This document shows, piece by piece, positions 11,601 to 25,131 of a stretch of DNA of 64,000 nt. Location: positions 1 to 64,000 of the forward strand of contig CAJNOJ010000230.1 of NCBI GenBank assembly GCA_905250025.1. Reading direction: 5' to 3'. Every line of letters starts with the position of its first letter. Within the stretch, counting starts at the first letter, position 1. The translations under genes were made by a program, and so were the position numbers. The notes under the pieces were generated by a model that saw nothing but the letters and a program-made list of their open reading frames with translations, did no database searches and was not told the origin of the DNA. Origin of the DNA: Adineta ricciae (taxonomy: Eukaryota > Rotifera > Eurotatoria > Adinetida > Adinetidae).

Positions 11601-14600
11601 CCGAAGGATATGGAAAACAATGATTTGATCTTGTAGGTTATGTTAGTCCTGACTACAAGAAGACGATGCCAGATATCTTAGCAATCGGTTTTCAGGAAAT
11701 TTGTGACTTAACAGCATCAAATATGGTTTGGCAAAGGTAATTGCTACATGACTCCGTTGAATGACTTCATCGAAATGATGTATTTGATTAGTTCTGTTAA
11801 CGCTACTCGTTGGGTTGATAATGTCGAAGCTCATTTCAAAAAATCCTATCCAAATGATGAATATATCCTGTTGGGCAACGATCAACTTGTTGGAGTATGT
11901 TTAGCAATATTCATTCGACGTGACCTGGCACCATTCGTCAAGTACGCATCTCTCACACCCTACCTTTCTTTCATATTCGTTACGTTCTAGAAATATTGTG
12001 GTGGATTCAGTTAAAACCGGAATGGGTGGGAAAATAGGCAACAAAGGATGCGTAAGAATGTCTTTTTCTTTCCAATGTCGAAACTTTAGACGATCATTTT
12101 GTAATTTAGGTTGCGATTCGCCTTGTGCTGTACAACACATCGATTTGTTTTGTATGTGCGCATTTTACTGCTGGACAAAGTCAAGTCACTGAGCGCAATT
12201 CCGATTATAAATCTATTATGGAGAAACTGTCGTTTCAACCACCTTCACGAGCTGTTTGGCACGATCATATATTTTTCCTGGGCGATTTCAATTATCGCTT
12301 AACAATTCCACGCGCACAAGTTGAACTATTGATGAAAAACAATTCATATGAGCAATTGCTCGAATACGATCAGTTGAAAAAAGAACATGCAGAAGAACGG
12401 GTGAGATCTCCTTTCAAGATGATTCGACGAATTGCAATTTTTAACTTTCGTTAAAGGTTTTCCGAGAGTTTTTAGAAGGTCCGATTAACTTTCCTCCAAC
12501 ATACAAATATGATATTGGATCAGATAATTATGATACAAGCGAAAAAGCACGTACACCATCGTACACGGATCGTATTCTTTGGCGAAGTATCTTCCCAAAT
12601 GTTCAAACAAAACAGTTATATTACGGTCGTGCCGAAGTTAAAACATCGGACCATCGTCCTGTCAGTGCAATATTCGATGTCGAAGTTGAGATATGTGATG
12701 AGGTTAAAATGTATCAAGAGTTCGTCAATGTCTATGAACGATTCAAACCATCAAATGCACAGCTGATGTATCATTTGAAAAGTGAAACAAATCTGCGAAG
12801 AATTCAATTGGTCGAAGAGTTTGATATGTATGTTAGAAGAAAGTACGGGTTGGACGTAACCATCGCCGATCGATTGTAAATGAATATATTGTTGTTCTTT
12901 ATTAAATGCCATGTATCGTTAAATATCGTTTAGTTTTACAACACATCATAAACAAGTTCTGTTGAATATGTTTTTTGAAAATGGCGAACAAGCACGTCAA
13001 GTTTTAGAACCGAAAACTGATCAAGTAGGGTGAAAATTTCGGACAAAAAGAACAGACTCACATTCATTTGTTTCTTAGCTTTCAAATGGCTTGACTTTCA
13101 GTAAACATTTAGTGACTTTGAATGAAGAGTTTGCTTTAAATCAGAAAATCAACCTTCTTTTCTCTGATGTCAACGAGACAATGTACCCCGAATCAACTGC
13201 TTAGTAAGTACAGCTTTAAGGTCAACCCACTCAACGCTCTATTTGCGTTCGTCGTGTAGCGAGCTCGGTTCGTATCAACAACCATCGCGTGATGCACTTT
13301 CAACTTTGCAAGATGTGACCGTTGCTGGAGTTGGTAAGATTTATATGTTTTTCCTTTTCCGTTACATTCAAATATCTAGCGCGTACTGTGTCTGATTTGA
13401 TGAAATCAATCGCTGTGGATCATACATCTTCGATGTCAACGATAAAGAAAAAATATGGCCGTGTATCAATAATTAGTCTCGATCCCTCTAAATTTGCTGG
13501 GAGTAAGGAGAGAAGATTAGCGGGAAAAAAACACTTTTGCTTATTAATTCTCTAATCTGGAGATGGTCTACGTATACTTATTAACATCTGCATAAGAATA
13601 ACAAGTCAACCAATGAAAATCTCTATTGTAGTATGTTCTGCCCTTCTAGTTGCCGACGGAGGTGAATCAACCAGTACCACAACAGCAACAAAAGATGAAC
13701 AACGAGAACCTGAACATGACATACAAGCATTGGAGGCTATTCGAGATGCTCAACGCGCTTATGAACAACGGCGGCGCACGTATGGCGACATTTTTGAAGA
13801 CGTGTCAGATTCGGATTCTGACGAAATCAAAGATGGCGATGAGAAACAAGATTCGAAATCATCACATAGTGATAGCGATGCGCCAACATCAACGGATTCG
13901 GATTCACCGTATGGTTCCGACTCCGAATCTAGTTCATCCTACGATGAATACTATGCTAAAAGACAAATACCTAAGAAAAAAGTCCATCGACACCATAAAG
14001 GTCCGTTGAAATCGTATATCGAGGAACGGATTGGTAATTGGCCGAAATATCGCTACAAGAAATACAAACGCCATAACATGAAAAAACAGGGTATACAAAT
14101 TAATTACGGTAACATTCATACGAAAGAAATCAAGCACTCGTTGAAAGAAGAAAAACACGAGAGGAAAAAAGAAGACAGTCGTCCGGTAACAATGACGAAC
14201 ATGATGGAAGACGTGGTGAAGCAAACACCTTTTCTTTCTCTCGATCCAACACACCCAATCGTACCGACAGACCCAAACAAGAACTTGGCTCTATCTCGAC
14301 ACTCGTCAGAAAATGATCCAGATCACACAAAATCAACGTCAACGTTTGAAAAAATGAAACAAAAAATCAAGAAATCATTCAAACGAAAACATAAAGTATC
14401 TGCTCAAAACGCCACCGATGACGACGAACAAATGGCAACAAACAGCGAAGCCGCTAGTTGTACTAGCGCCAGTGAAGACACACACAAATCAAATCGATCA
14501 CTAGATAAACTGTAACTTCTTGTGTCTGAATACCGAACTATTGTAATTCCGACAGATGAAAATTGATCGAAACGAAATCAACTCGATAACACCTTATTGT

Positions 14601-15579
14601 CATTTGACAACTCTGTACATTTGCAAAACAAATGCATGTCACACCCATTCTACATTTAATCTCGCTTGATAATATTCTCTATTCGAAAGAGAACGTACGC
14701 CAATTTATTATTTTGTCGATCACAATTCTTTTCGATCAATTTTTCTATTTCCTTTTTACTTAATGCAATGGCGTTTTGTTTTTCGTTTCTTATATCATAC
14801 TAGTCGCGCAAAACCATGTTTTTTATGCTAATACAATACATACATACATACACACATATATATATATATATATTTGTACCTTGAAGTAATCAATATGATG
14901 AGCTAATATTTTTTCTTCGTTTTAGTTGCTGATGAAGAATCGCTTTTAGCCGGCGCAGCAGACACTGATGAAAACCAACGGGAATACAATGTTGGCGAAC
15001 TGATTTCATTTGCATCGTTTGATTATCCGAATGAGCCGAGTTGTCAAGGTCAAACGGCGAATGTAAAATTTAACTTTCTATTCGATATTCATAAGAAATC
15101 AATTTTCATTTTAGGTATCATCAAATAATGATTGTTTTGATCCATTTAATCTCTATGGGACATCGTCAACAGCTAACAATGCGGAAATGAGTAAGAATGA
15201 TCGTTTTCAAAAGACAAGATGCTCTATCTATGATCGATTGACAGATAACAATGAGAATTGGGCTGATTTTGATCATTATTCAACGGCTACAAGTTCCTCA
15301 TTCCATGTTGATCCATTTGCACCGATTTCACAACCGATACGAGATACAAATTCACCTTTGAACATGTTCTCGTCGACGTTTGCAAACAACAATCTCTTCA
15401 CTCAAACACAACCTCAGTTAATCCCCGCTCGGATGCCTTTGCCAACGCCTTCTGCTATTTCGGCATTGCAAAACTTGAATTTAAATCCAGCAGCGAAGAA
15501 AACAGATTTACTTACCGATCTGCTCGATCTTACTGGGCCACCTCCACCAGAAAGTCCCAAATTTGATCCATACGCTTAA
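8670..15579 (+). CDS. SYNJ: Synaptojanin: Sac1 plus inositol 5-phosphatase
   Basis: A gene of about 20 exons with mostly 50-60 bp introns. The Sac1 domain carries the catalytic CX5R signature in [13 protein letters not shown] (about 10867-10905), plus [15 protein letters not shown] and [11 protein letters not shown]. The inositol polyphosphate 5-phosphatase domain follows, with [53 protein letters not shown] and KTSDHRP. Synaptojanin removes phosphates from PI(4,5)P2 and related lipids to uncoat clathrin vesicles. The last exons of this form (from 14936) carry two DPF motifs, a clathrin-box-like DLLDLTG and a final FDPYA, typical of AP-2/clathrin binding. The N-terminus is a divergent Sac1 start with no signal peptide. 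An alternative last exon is listed separately. Confidence 0.93.
13650..14515 (+). CDS. Alternative terminal exon of synaptojanin (acidic/basic tail)
   Basis: This 866-bp exon starts after CTTCTAG at 13641-13649 and is open to TAA at 14513. It joins the exon at 13380-13502 in the same phase as the exon at 14936, and both alternatives begin with nearly the same codons (reading IAD then G or E). The encoded tail is about 288 residues: a helical stretch, a Ser/Asp/Glu-rich acidic block ([13 protein letters not shown]), then Lys/Arg/His-rich segments, with none of the endocytic motifs of the other tail. It must be the 3' end of a second transcript form, because it contains a stop. It is called from splice signals and frame; expression is not shown. 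Confidence 0.7.
14836..14873. repeat. TACA/TA microsatellite
   Basis: A short run of TACA units passes into CACA and then TA repeats, inside the intron that separates the two alternative synaptojanin 3' exons. Confidence 0.8.
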
Positions 15580-15799
15580 ATGTCTCTAGTCAATATTTAT
15601 TCTCTATGTTGTCTCTCCTGTGATATATGTTTAGTGTCTACCTCATGTCAATTTACTAATCAAATCTCAATGCACGAAAGAGTCAAATCAACATTTTTTT
15701 TTGTTCGATATCTTTTACCACTTTTATTTATTACACTTTTTCTGTCAATGTATCCGTGTACTAGTCATTCCATATCAATGAACTTTCTTTTCATTGTAG

Positions 15800-18102
15800 A
15801 TGAAATTTGACGCATTTCTTGCCACTGTCGGCGATTGGGGTAAATTTCAGAAAGTGAAATATACTCTGATATGTCTAACGTATATGTTGCCACCAATTAT
15901 GGTGTACACGTATACATTCACTGCTGCAACACCTAATTTTCGATGTCAGAATCCTGATCTATTGGAAACAGATAGTTACAATAATGATTCGAATCACAAT
16001 TATAATATGAGATATCGACCAACAGAAGCTCAATGTAATAAGGAACAAGGACATGTATCAATTAGAGAATGTCAACGATGTTATAGACAAAGCTCAGCAC
16101 ATGGTCAAGATGGTTTAAATAAATTAGAAAGTTGTAATAAATATATTTACGAGAAACTTCATTACGAAAAAACCTTGGTTGAAGAAGTAAAGATTTATCT
16201 TTTAAAGTTGTATGTACAGACTTGTTTGTTTTCAGTGGAGTATGATTTGTGATCGAGTTAGTTATCGCTCAGTCGTTCAAATGATTTTCTTTGTTGGTTA
16301 CATGGTTGGCTCAATAGTGTTTGGTATGCTGGCTGACAAGTAAGACTACATACGTGGTAGTTCGATGTACTTTTCTATGTATTCGATAGGTACGGTCGTC
16401 GACCGATCATGAGTGTTAGTTTTATTTTAATGACATTCTCGGGATTTTTATGTGCGTTCGGTCCACAAGAATCATTTGGATTTTGGCCTTCGTACCTTAT
16501 TTTTATTATCGCACGGTTTTTATTGGCTTGTTCGACGCGAGGTATATCTGTTTCTGGTTTTGTCCTTGGCTCTGAAATCGGTAAGAACGTGGAGTATTTC
16601 AAGCAAACGACTGACAAGTTCATTTTGTTTCTAGTCGGTCCAAGGAAACGCTTATTGACTGGAATTGTTATTGAATACTTTTTCGCTTTTGGTCAGTTCT
16701 TTCTTGTTGCTTTTGCGTATTTTATCCGCACATGGAGAACTTTAACATGGGCAATTTCGATTTTTACTATTCCTTTCATGTTCTTTTACTTGTAAGTATA
16801 GAACTAATTCGATTCAATGAAAGAAAAACTTCTTGTTTAGTATTTTACCGGAGAGTCCTCGTTGGCTTGTTAGTAAAGGACGTTTTGAGGATGCTGAGAA
16901 AATCCTACGAAAAATAGCAAATGAGAACAAACAACCATTCAGTGAATCCGCTTTCCGCGAGATGAAGGAAGAACAAGAGCAAGTATGTTTTACAAAATTT
17001 GTTCTTTTTTTTTGTTCAACATATTCAATTAATCGTCCGATTTAATAGAATATGTCGAGTAAGCAACATCAAGGTGGTGTCATGACTTTATTTCGATCGA
17101 GAATCATGCTGATTATCAGTGTTAATCTCTTCTTTCAATGGTAAATCACGTTCTGATCTACAAACGAACTCCACCTATTCTTTTAGGCTCGTGCAAAATC
17201 TTGTATTTTACGGTGTCTCGCAAAATACCGGTAAACTTTTCCAAAAACCATTTCAATCAAGTTTACGACAATTTGTTTTTAGGATCTTGGAAGTTAAATC
17301 CATATCTCTCATTCACTGTCAGTGCGCTAGTCGAATTAGCCGCATACATCGTCGTTCACCTCATTCTTGATCGTATTGGTCGTAAGAAACCCTACTGTAT
17401 GTTCGCAGTTCTATTTGGTATCGTTGCACTTCTTGCTATACCCGTTCAGAAGTACATGACTAAAGATAGCACAGGTTCGTCCCTAGAGATGAAAAGTTTT
17501 CTCCCGGAATACAATTTCGTCTTTGAAATACTTTAGTACAAGTGGTTTGGATGAATATTATCAACGTTGCATTGAAATTTCTCGCGTCAGCATCCTATGC
17601 TATCATTTACATCTATGCTAATGAACTATTTCCAACAAATGTTCGAAATACAGGTATGGGTATCTGCTCTATGGTTGCTCGTGTCGGTGCAATTATTGGT
17701 ACGTTCTGCAACGATTATTTAGTAAGTCAATTCACGAAACGACTCTCAAATGTTACACTCTCTGATCTGATTTAGACACGTATTTGGCTTTACTTACCCA
17801 TAGTTCTCTATGGTATTGTTTCACTTGCGGCTGCGGTATTAGCTTTAATGTTTCCGGAAACATTAAACAAACCATTACCACAAACGGTCGGTGAAGTCGA
17901 ACGCATGGGTGTAATGGGGTGAGTAGATGAAAACATTCATCTGACTGCTAACTTTGTATATTCTCTTCTTCTATTGATTAGTTTACGACCTAAACAACCG
18001 TTGAGTGTTATTGGTGAAGGTGAAGCTTTGACAGGAAAAACTGAAGATGACGTTTTAAAAGCAAATCTAGCACAGGCGGATCATTATGACGATAAATTGT
18101 AA
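15800..18102 (+). CDS. SLC22-type organic ion transporter (MFS)
   Basis: About nine exons encode a 12-helix major facilitator. Landmarks: N-terminal [15 protein letters not shown], a large first extracellular loop rich in Cys and Asn, the loop 2-3 motif GMLADKYGRRP, then [20 protein letters not shown] after helix 6, the loop 8-9 motif [25 protein letters not shown] in the second half, and [11 protein letters not shown] after helix 12. This is the organic cation/carnitine/anion transporter family of the plasma membrane; the substrate cannot be told. The ATG follows a 3' splice-like TTCATTGTAG directly, so an upstream 5'UTR exon is likely. It begins 220 bp after the synaptojanin stop in the same direction. 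Confidence 0.9.
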
Positions 18103-19951
18103 CTCACGACGTAAATTTCTACTTAATCTCAACTTAATACATTTTTCGTTATCATATCACTTGATGTTTTTCTTTTTCGTTTTTTAAATTAGTAGTGATT
18201 ATTGCATATTATTCTGCTTTTTTTCTTCTTTTTTCGTTTTCCGTGTTGTGCTTGACATAAAGAGAAAAAAAAACGAATATATTTCGACCGATAAACTATC
18301 ACAGTATGAGACCAGCGTATGGCATTCGATTGGTTCGATACATCTGTTCTGTCGCTTGATATTAGCATTAATTGTATTTACTTGTTGAAAAAAAGTACCG
18401 CCGCATTCGATTTCAATATCGAGTTGACATTCGATCTGTATCAATGAACATTATTCGATCGTTTGCATTTGTATATCTTCTGATCGAACAAATAAAGTTC
18501 AATATAATCGAACTTTGATCGTAAGAACAAAAAGCTTGTTTTGCATATGTATGGCATACGATTATATGCGGTATATGCCAACTGTTATTTGATTTTTCTC
18601 CTTTCGCTACGAAAAAAAGCATCTTTACCGAACGCGTGGGCTCTGCATCGTGTTGCGATTCAATTTTCTACTCGAACATTTCGGTTTTTCAATGATTGAA
18701 GATTACGAGAGAAAAAAATACAGCGTACTGTTTGTTGACGAAGAAGCCACACATGAACGGCGAGAATTAATAAGACTGCGAAGACCGAAAATCGCTATTA
18801 TTTCTTGTGTTCGACCAGAAATCTCAGATACCAATGTGTGGTTACCATTATCGAATTTATTCTTGATTTTTTAGTTCGGTTTTGCTATTGCGGTAAGCGC
18901 CCTGCGACGTCATTTATTCTTCGTTTCTTTATCATGATATATATATTTGTTTTTTGCTTTAAAAACTAAATTTATTCTTTTGATAGAATAAGAAAGCAAA
19001 CATATTGTACATGAGTTTGCTTTCAAAAAAGAGAAAAGAACCATTGATAGATTTTTTTCTTTCAATATTTGTAACTATGAAGAAGAAGAAAAATCGATGA
19101 ATGCAACATATAAAAAAATCATTCGTCATGCTAATTTTCATTTTTTGAGTTTTACAAAAGGTTATAAACACACACACACGAATTTTACCTTTCGCATATG
19201 TGTACGTCTTATCTGCACTTAAAGAAAGAGAAAGAAAGGAAAAAAAACGATGAGATGTCTCAAATGCTCTTTCCACACCAAGCCAAAAACGAGACTCTTA
19301 TTTTTTTTTGCACCTATTACTTATATTTGTATATATATTTCTCTCTTGTCAGGAAGAAGTGTAGCTAGTCAAAAGAAAAATAATGAAAGAGAAAATGCCG
19401 TCGACCACTGGTGGTGGAAATGGTATTTGTTATTATTCTTGTTCGACGACGCAATACAGCATAAAAGTGTACTTCACACTTAAGAGAAAAAAAGGGAGGA
19501 GAAGACGAGATTTGTTTTCTTGCTCGCTGTCTTTCTCCCTCTCTCTTTCTTTCTTTTTTAATAAGAAAATAAAACAGACAAACAAAACGACTGCCTACTT
19601 TTGTAGCTGACGGCAAACACCTGAGAACAAGTGTGAGATTGCATTTCATCATTAGCGTAGCTTTCTCTCTCTCTCTCTCTTTGTGGTAAGTACTAATCTG
19701 GCTTAGGTTATCAATTCATTTGACGAAAGCATATAGGCGAGAAAGAAACATTGATGATCTGTAAATGAATTGATCGCATAATGTACATTGTTTACCTATG
19801 TTGGATAGGAATGAAAATGTCTGTTCTTTTTCTAGTTATTATCGGCTTATTTACTTTTCATCTCCTATTTTTGAAATGGGACATTAAAAACAACAAGACA
19901 CACATACATCACGTTAACTAGTAGACAGAACAAAGTTGTTTTTCTCTAACA
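18103..19951. other. Intergenic, low-complexity stretches, one unassigned frame
   Basis: 1.85 kb without a supported gene. A plus-strand frame at 18650-18874 has reasonable composition (contains KKYSVLFVDEEATHERREL) and ends just before a TTTTTTAG that could be a splice acceptor, but no partner exon or family was found. CT/GA-rich runs occur at about 19530-19560 and 19665-19681. Confidence 0.5.
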
Positions 19952-22789
19952 ATGACAATCCGTCAACAATATGCCAATGAAGAATTGGTTCATAAACTTC
20001 GTTCGATGCTGAATGACTTGCCAACACTTCGAACACGTGCGATGAAAAAATTAGAACATTGGCGGGAAGCGGCCATTAAACGACTTCTAGCTCGACAACG
20101 TGAATTAGAGAAGACTCTTCTAGATAAATTCGAACGACTCGAATTTGATACTCAACTATTCGTCGAAAAGACCGAACGAAAGCGTGCGCAAAATCAACGA
20201 CGTTGGCAAAGCGAACCATTAGATTACTTAAACAAAAGCGAAATCGACCGCATCTCTACAAGTTTACGCTCAATACGAGAAGAATTAGAACAATCGAAGT
20301 TAATATTAGCCGGAAATCTTGCAAATGATAACATAGGTGAACTGTCATCGGAAACCGTTCGACACGAAAAATTAGCGGAAACATCAGCGCGCTATGCAGA
20401 TCATATATCACCGAAAACAGCTGTACATACAAATTATAATTCATCTTCAACAGATAACGATCTTAATTTAGAATTGAAACGTGTTCTAGAGATATGTACC
20501 AGTCCTCAATGTTCATCGACTTCATTATCGGCCGATGAGGTAACGATTCTATTTCAACCATTCTTATCTCTCACATCTGAATATCTCGATTTTCACCGCG
20601 TTGTTGTTGTTGTTTTTTTCGTTCTTAACCACAAGAACACTAGAGATTTGGTTTCGATAAACGAAAGACTCTACTCGCATGATTAATTAAAAGTCAAAAT
20701 CATTTTTCGGGCACTTTAACTAATCAAATATGAAAGCAAGCGCGCAGCCAGTCGAGAAATCTAAAGAAAATATTGAGTATTTGATAATGGGCTTAGGTGT
20801 ATTTCGATTACGAAGAATAAAGTTTGCTTATACCTTGATTTTTATATATCTTTAGCAAACGCCTTTACAATCCCTCGATAGTGTCGAGCACTCCAATGAT
20901 GCGAAAGCAAAACAAGCAATGTCGACAAAAACAGGTACAACATACTCACAGAGACGGCCAGATGATAGGAGCCGTCGACATGCACGTATTATAACAAACG
21001 TTCTATCGGAACAACAAGAAAACGAAATATCATCGCCAACGTCGTCATCAACAACAACCACAACTGCATCCAATAATAATCATGAAACATTTCCATTCGA
21101 ATCATTTGATGATTCCATGAGGCGTTTTCAACGATTACGCGAAGTACAACAAAATCTACGTTATAAATACGATGAACCACCAACTCCGCCGGCGAAAGTG
21201 GGAGTAATTACTCAACCGATCAACATACCGATCGAACGTATCATTACACCAACGTCCTCGAATGAGAACAATGTTAGTCATCAGCAACGTCAACGCGACC
21301 ATGGTGTCAATACGAGCAACAGAACACGCGATCGAAAATATCGTTCGAAAACATTGGAAGGAAATCAATTACGTGCGGTAGATAATCAAATCTATGGATG
21401 TTCAACATCGTCATTAGCGTCAAAAGCGAAACAAGATACACACAATCGAGGTGATTTACATCGGCATCGTTCGCACCGTCTATCATTTCGTCGTTCGACG
21501 GATGATGTTCGAAGTGCACAACTACATCTACGAAGACATCTCGATGCCAATGACTCAAATTGGAACGATATATGGTTAGAAATCGGACAAGAACATTGGA
21601 CGAACCTGTTAGAGAATGGTTGGAGGCCAACGACAGACACGACAGGAGTCAATCTTGTTTCCTTTGCTGATTCAGGTATGAGACAAGTTCAGTGGTGATT
21701 TATCGAAGAGAAAACATTTCTCTATGCATTTAGATGATTATGGTTCGAGTAAACAAACAACTGACGAGAATTCAGTAGTTGACCTTTATGAACAAATAAC
21801 ACGAAACGAATACATATCCTTATTCGAAAAATTGAGCTTTAGTTACGGACGAACAATTGATTTAGGAAATGAATTTTGGCGCTTTCTAGAAATTAGTGGC
21901 AGTCAACATCTATGTCTGTACCATCAGCTTAACAAACAATTTATCTTATTCAAACCAGATACTTCTCTTTTATCATTCCAATGGCCATATGATGGCATCA
22001 TTGATATATCATGGTCCAAATCTAACAATACCTGGGTAGTAGCAACACAAACACAAATAGTAAGTATATGTTTTGATCGTTCGAGTGAAATATTCGACCT
22101 TGACTTTCACCTTCTAGACAATATGCAATCGTTCATTCAGCAGAGTTCTACAGACAGTGGACATCAATGGCGATTGGCCAAAACGTATCACATCATGTCG
22201 ATCGTCTATTTTTCACACTTACAAACTTCCGGCATCATCGAATACAAAAACATATAGTTCATCTTACAGTCGTTCATCTTACAAAGATCGTCCACAATTT
22301 CTTCTTGAACGTTACGATTACAAATTGAAATCGATATGTAAACATATTCTCGAATCGTCCACCATCTGGGACATCGAAGCAGACGATCTAACCGATCATT
22401 TAGCTGTTCTATGCGATTTTGCTCTACTTATATTCGACTATCAACTGAACTTATTACGTCAAATTGAAGTAACTGGTTTCAAAGTAAGTACAGATCATTT
22501 TGGCGGTTGGTTAATTGCGGATTATAATGCATCGTGTATATGGCAAATACGACGAAATGAATATTTAAAAGCGATTAAAATCTTGAACGTCGAACGGCCA
22601 TGGTCAGTTATTCTTGATCGAACAAATTGGACATTAGTAACACTGAGTGAAACAACAAATCGCGCAAAACGTTTATTATTTTACACAATGAAAAATATTC
22701 CAGAAACGCTTCTCCAAACTGATTTATCTTGCGCACAGTCTCAATTGTCAATGTCATCATCATCGTCGATATCAGAATCATTACTATAG
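19952..22789 (+). CDS. Unrecognised protein: coiled coil, disordered middle, propeller-like C-terminus
   Basis: Four exons (19952-20539, 20856-21675, 21734-22059, 22118-22789) give 801 residues. The first 125 residues are a charged coiled coil (for example RAMKKLEHWREAAIKRLLAR). The middle is Ser/Thr/Asn/Arg-rich and disordered. The last 350 have blade-like repeats with WVVATQTQI, HLAVLCDFALLIFDYQ and GGWLIADYNASCIWQIRR, suggesting a beta-propeller of the NHL/TRIM type without RING or B-box. The exon joined at 22118 is in a different frame from the read-through of the preceding exon; only splicing of the 58-bp intron gives the long C-terminus. Function unknown. Confidence 0.75.
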
Positions 22790-23219
22790 AATCGAAATGT
22801 TGTCTGTCTCTTTGTAATAACGAAATTTTCTTTATCTTTTTCTTATTCTCTTCTTTTTCTCTCTTGATGCTTTCTTTATTTTGCCATTCTTGTTACTGTT
22901 TCTAACTAATTCTATACCGAGAAATGTTTTTCTTCTAGTTTATATCCGCCATGAAATGTAAGGAAGTAAAAATTCTTCCTTTTTCTTTTTTAACCGTGAT
23001 TCTAGTACATAGAATAAGCAGTTGTGTTTATTTTGATTTATTCTGTATGAATTAAAAAACGACTATTTTTTAATCTGACCCTGTTTGAACATCTCTTCGT
23101 TAGTAGAACAAGACGATCGTATCGAATCATTCAAGTTAATATATATTCAATATTTGTAAAGCTTTCTAGGACAAAAAAATGTACGAAACAGAAACAAAAG
23201 AAAAAAAAACAGAAAGGAA
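22790..23219. other. Convergent 3' flanks
   Basis: T-rich and A-rich 3' flanks of two convergent genes. No further gene seen. Confidence 0.6.
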
Positions 23220-24440
23220 CTATTCTTTTTCACATGCTGGCGCATCTACTTGCATAACGATCTCCACGACGTCGTCGTTGGAATCGTCCATGTGTTGAGA
23301 AGATCGTTCTTCTTTGGATTCGGCTTTGACTCGTTTTCTTGGATATAGTTTCAAATGAAAGTCTTTCACACACGAGGAGATATGTTCGTATTTCTTCTTC
23401 ATCAGTAGGTATTGATTATTCAACTCTTTGTATTTGGCTTCGAATTGTTGTTCACGAGAATTAAGTTTCGCGTTCAATATGGCATTCTCTGTTTGGCATT
23501 TACCTTTAAAAAGTACAGATTGTTTTTATAGAAACATGACACTTTTCGTTTCTTCTCTCACCCAAATCAATTTGTGCTTGTTCGAGACAATCTTTCACGA
23601 TTTGAATTTCGAGTAAATGATTGGCAAGTCGATTTTCTTGATTGTGACAATCAATGGGCTCATCTTTGACTTTATCTTTTGGTATCGTTGCCGATGTTTC
23701 AGATAGTTGTTTCAATCGAGCTTCATAGGATTCAACCGAAACTGCGTGCTCTTGTTTTAATTTGTTTGTTAACGCTTGCTCTGCTTCTTGAAAATCCAAA
23801 CAAAACGTTCGAAGTGAAGATCTCAGTGCTTTTCCTACCGAATTTTTCGCGTAGAACTTGAAAGGTATCATAGGCCGTTCTCGAATATGTCTGGGCTTCG
23901 ACTAGAGACTTTTGAAGGTTGGCTATATCATGCTTCAAAGCTTGATTTTCTTGAACTAATTGCTCGTAAGAGGGAGCAGCTGGATTGTTTGGAGAATTCT
24001 GCTTTTGTTGACTGATTGGCATTAGATTTGGTGTCGTTTGTGTACGAGATAATGATGATGATGCGTTGGGTCGATCTTCATGATAAAAACGCATAGCTAC
24101 GTGAGTACCATTGATAATGTGATTACGATGACTGATGATAGAAGCGACACTGGATACGTCGGCAAATTTCACTAAAGCATCTAAAATAGAAAATCATGCT
24201 CATCAGTAATACACTAGAGAATGTCATCGTCTTCGAAGAATAGAGACAACTAGACATTTCGTAATAGACAAGATCGATTTAACTAGCGAACTTACAAAGG
24301 TCTTTCTTTGGTGTTTGTGAAGACGATTTAATAAAACATCGAAGGACTGTACCAAACTTTTGACAATAAGAAGTTAATACTGATTCAGACAAGTTATGTA
24401 GTTTCGTGATAACTACTGTTGATTCGCGATCAAAGAACAT
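23220..24440 (-). CDS. RRM plus coiled-coil protein
   Basis: Four exons (24296-24440, 23839-24180, 23562-23786, 23220-23503) give 331 residues. Residues 1-90 look like one RNA-recognition motif: STVVITKLHNLSE as RNP2-like strand 1, then LYALVKFADVSSV as RNP1-like strand 3, with HIINGTHVAMRFY closing. A Gln/Ser/Pro linker leads to about 180 residues of coiled coil rich in Glu/Lys/Gln, and an acidic C-terminus (DDSNDDVVEIVMQVD). The ATG follows a splice-like TTCAATAG, so a 5'UTR intron is possible. Likely RNA-binding; the nearest named relative is not clear from the sequence. Confidence 0.75.
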
Positions 24441-25131
24441 AGTATCTATTGAAGAAAAACGAAAACAATTGCAGTTTTAAAAACAACGAACGTGCCAATG
24501 AATCATCTGTATATATATATGCATACAAAGAAGAAGAGAAGATATTATAAACGATTGTCGTTCCTCTCCAGACGCATAGCACGCGACTATTAGATTAAAC
24601 TGAATTCTCTACGATCGATTGAATCGATAGAGAATATGAATAAGGAAACATCACTGTTCACTTGAAAGGATGATTACAAAGGTCAAATAGATATATTATT
24701 AATGTTATTAATGGTTCAGTCAAGTTCAATATTCTTTCTTTCTTGTCGTTAAGTCGGCAGAACAGACGATGAGGGTGTGATAGTATGTTGCGTGACACCG
24801 TAAACAAAACAATTTTCGAATGAGTTGGTAATAAGAAGCTAGCTTTCCCCGTTTTTTTTTTCGAATGCTACTCATGCTTGTTGATCGACGAAGAGCGGCA
24901 TCTATTCAAATCAAGTTTCACATTGTTTAATTGCAAACTGTCAGTTTATTTTTCGAAAATACACGTGTGATTACTGAAAAAAAATTAGTTAAATCTGCTT
25001 TGTTAAAACGCAAAAAAATACAAACCACATCCTATGAAAATATAAGAAGAAAAACGAATAAAGGCATGCATACAAGTCTTTTTTTTCTAAGCACAAACAA
25101 TTTTTGTGTTATCGACTGAATCTCTGTTATG
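24441..25131. other. Intergenic between two minus-strand genes
   Basis: Upstream region of the RRM gene and 3' flank of the LRR gene. A short plus-strand frame at 24931-25119 is Lys/Thr-rich without features. No gene supported. Confidence 0.6.

Noticed and set aside
18650-18874. 75-codon plus-strand frame
   Set aside because: Composition is fair, but there is no supported start, downstream exon or family; noted only in the intergenic entry.
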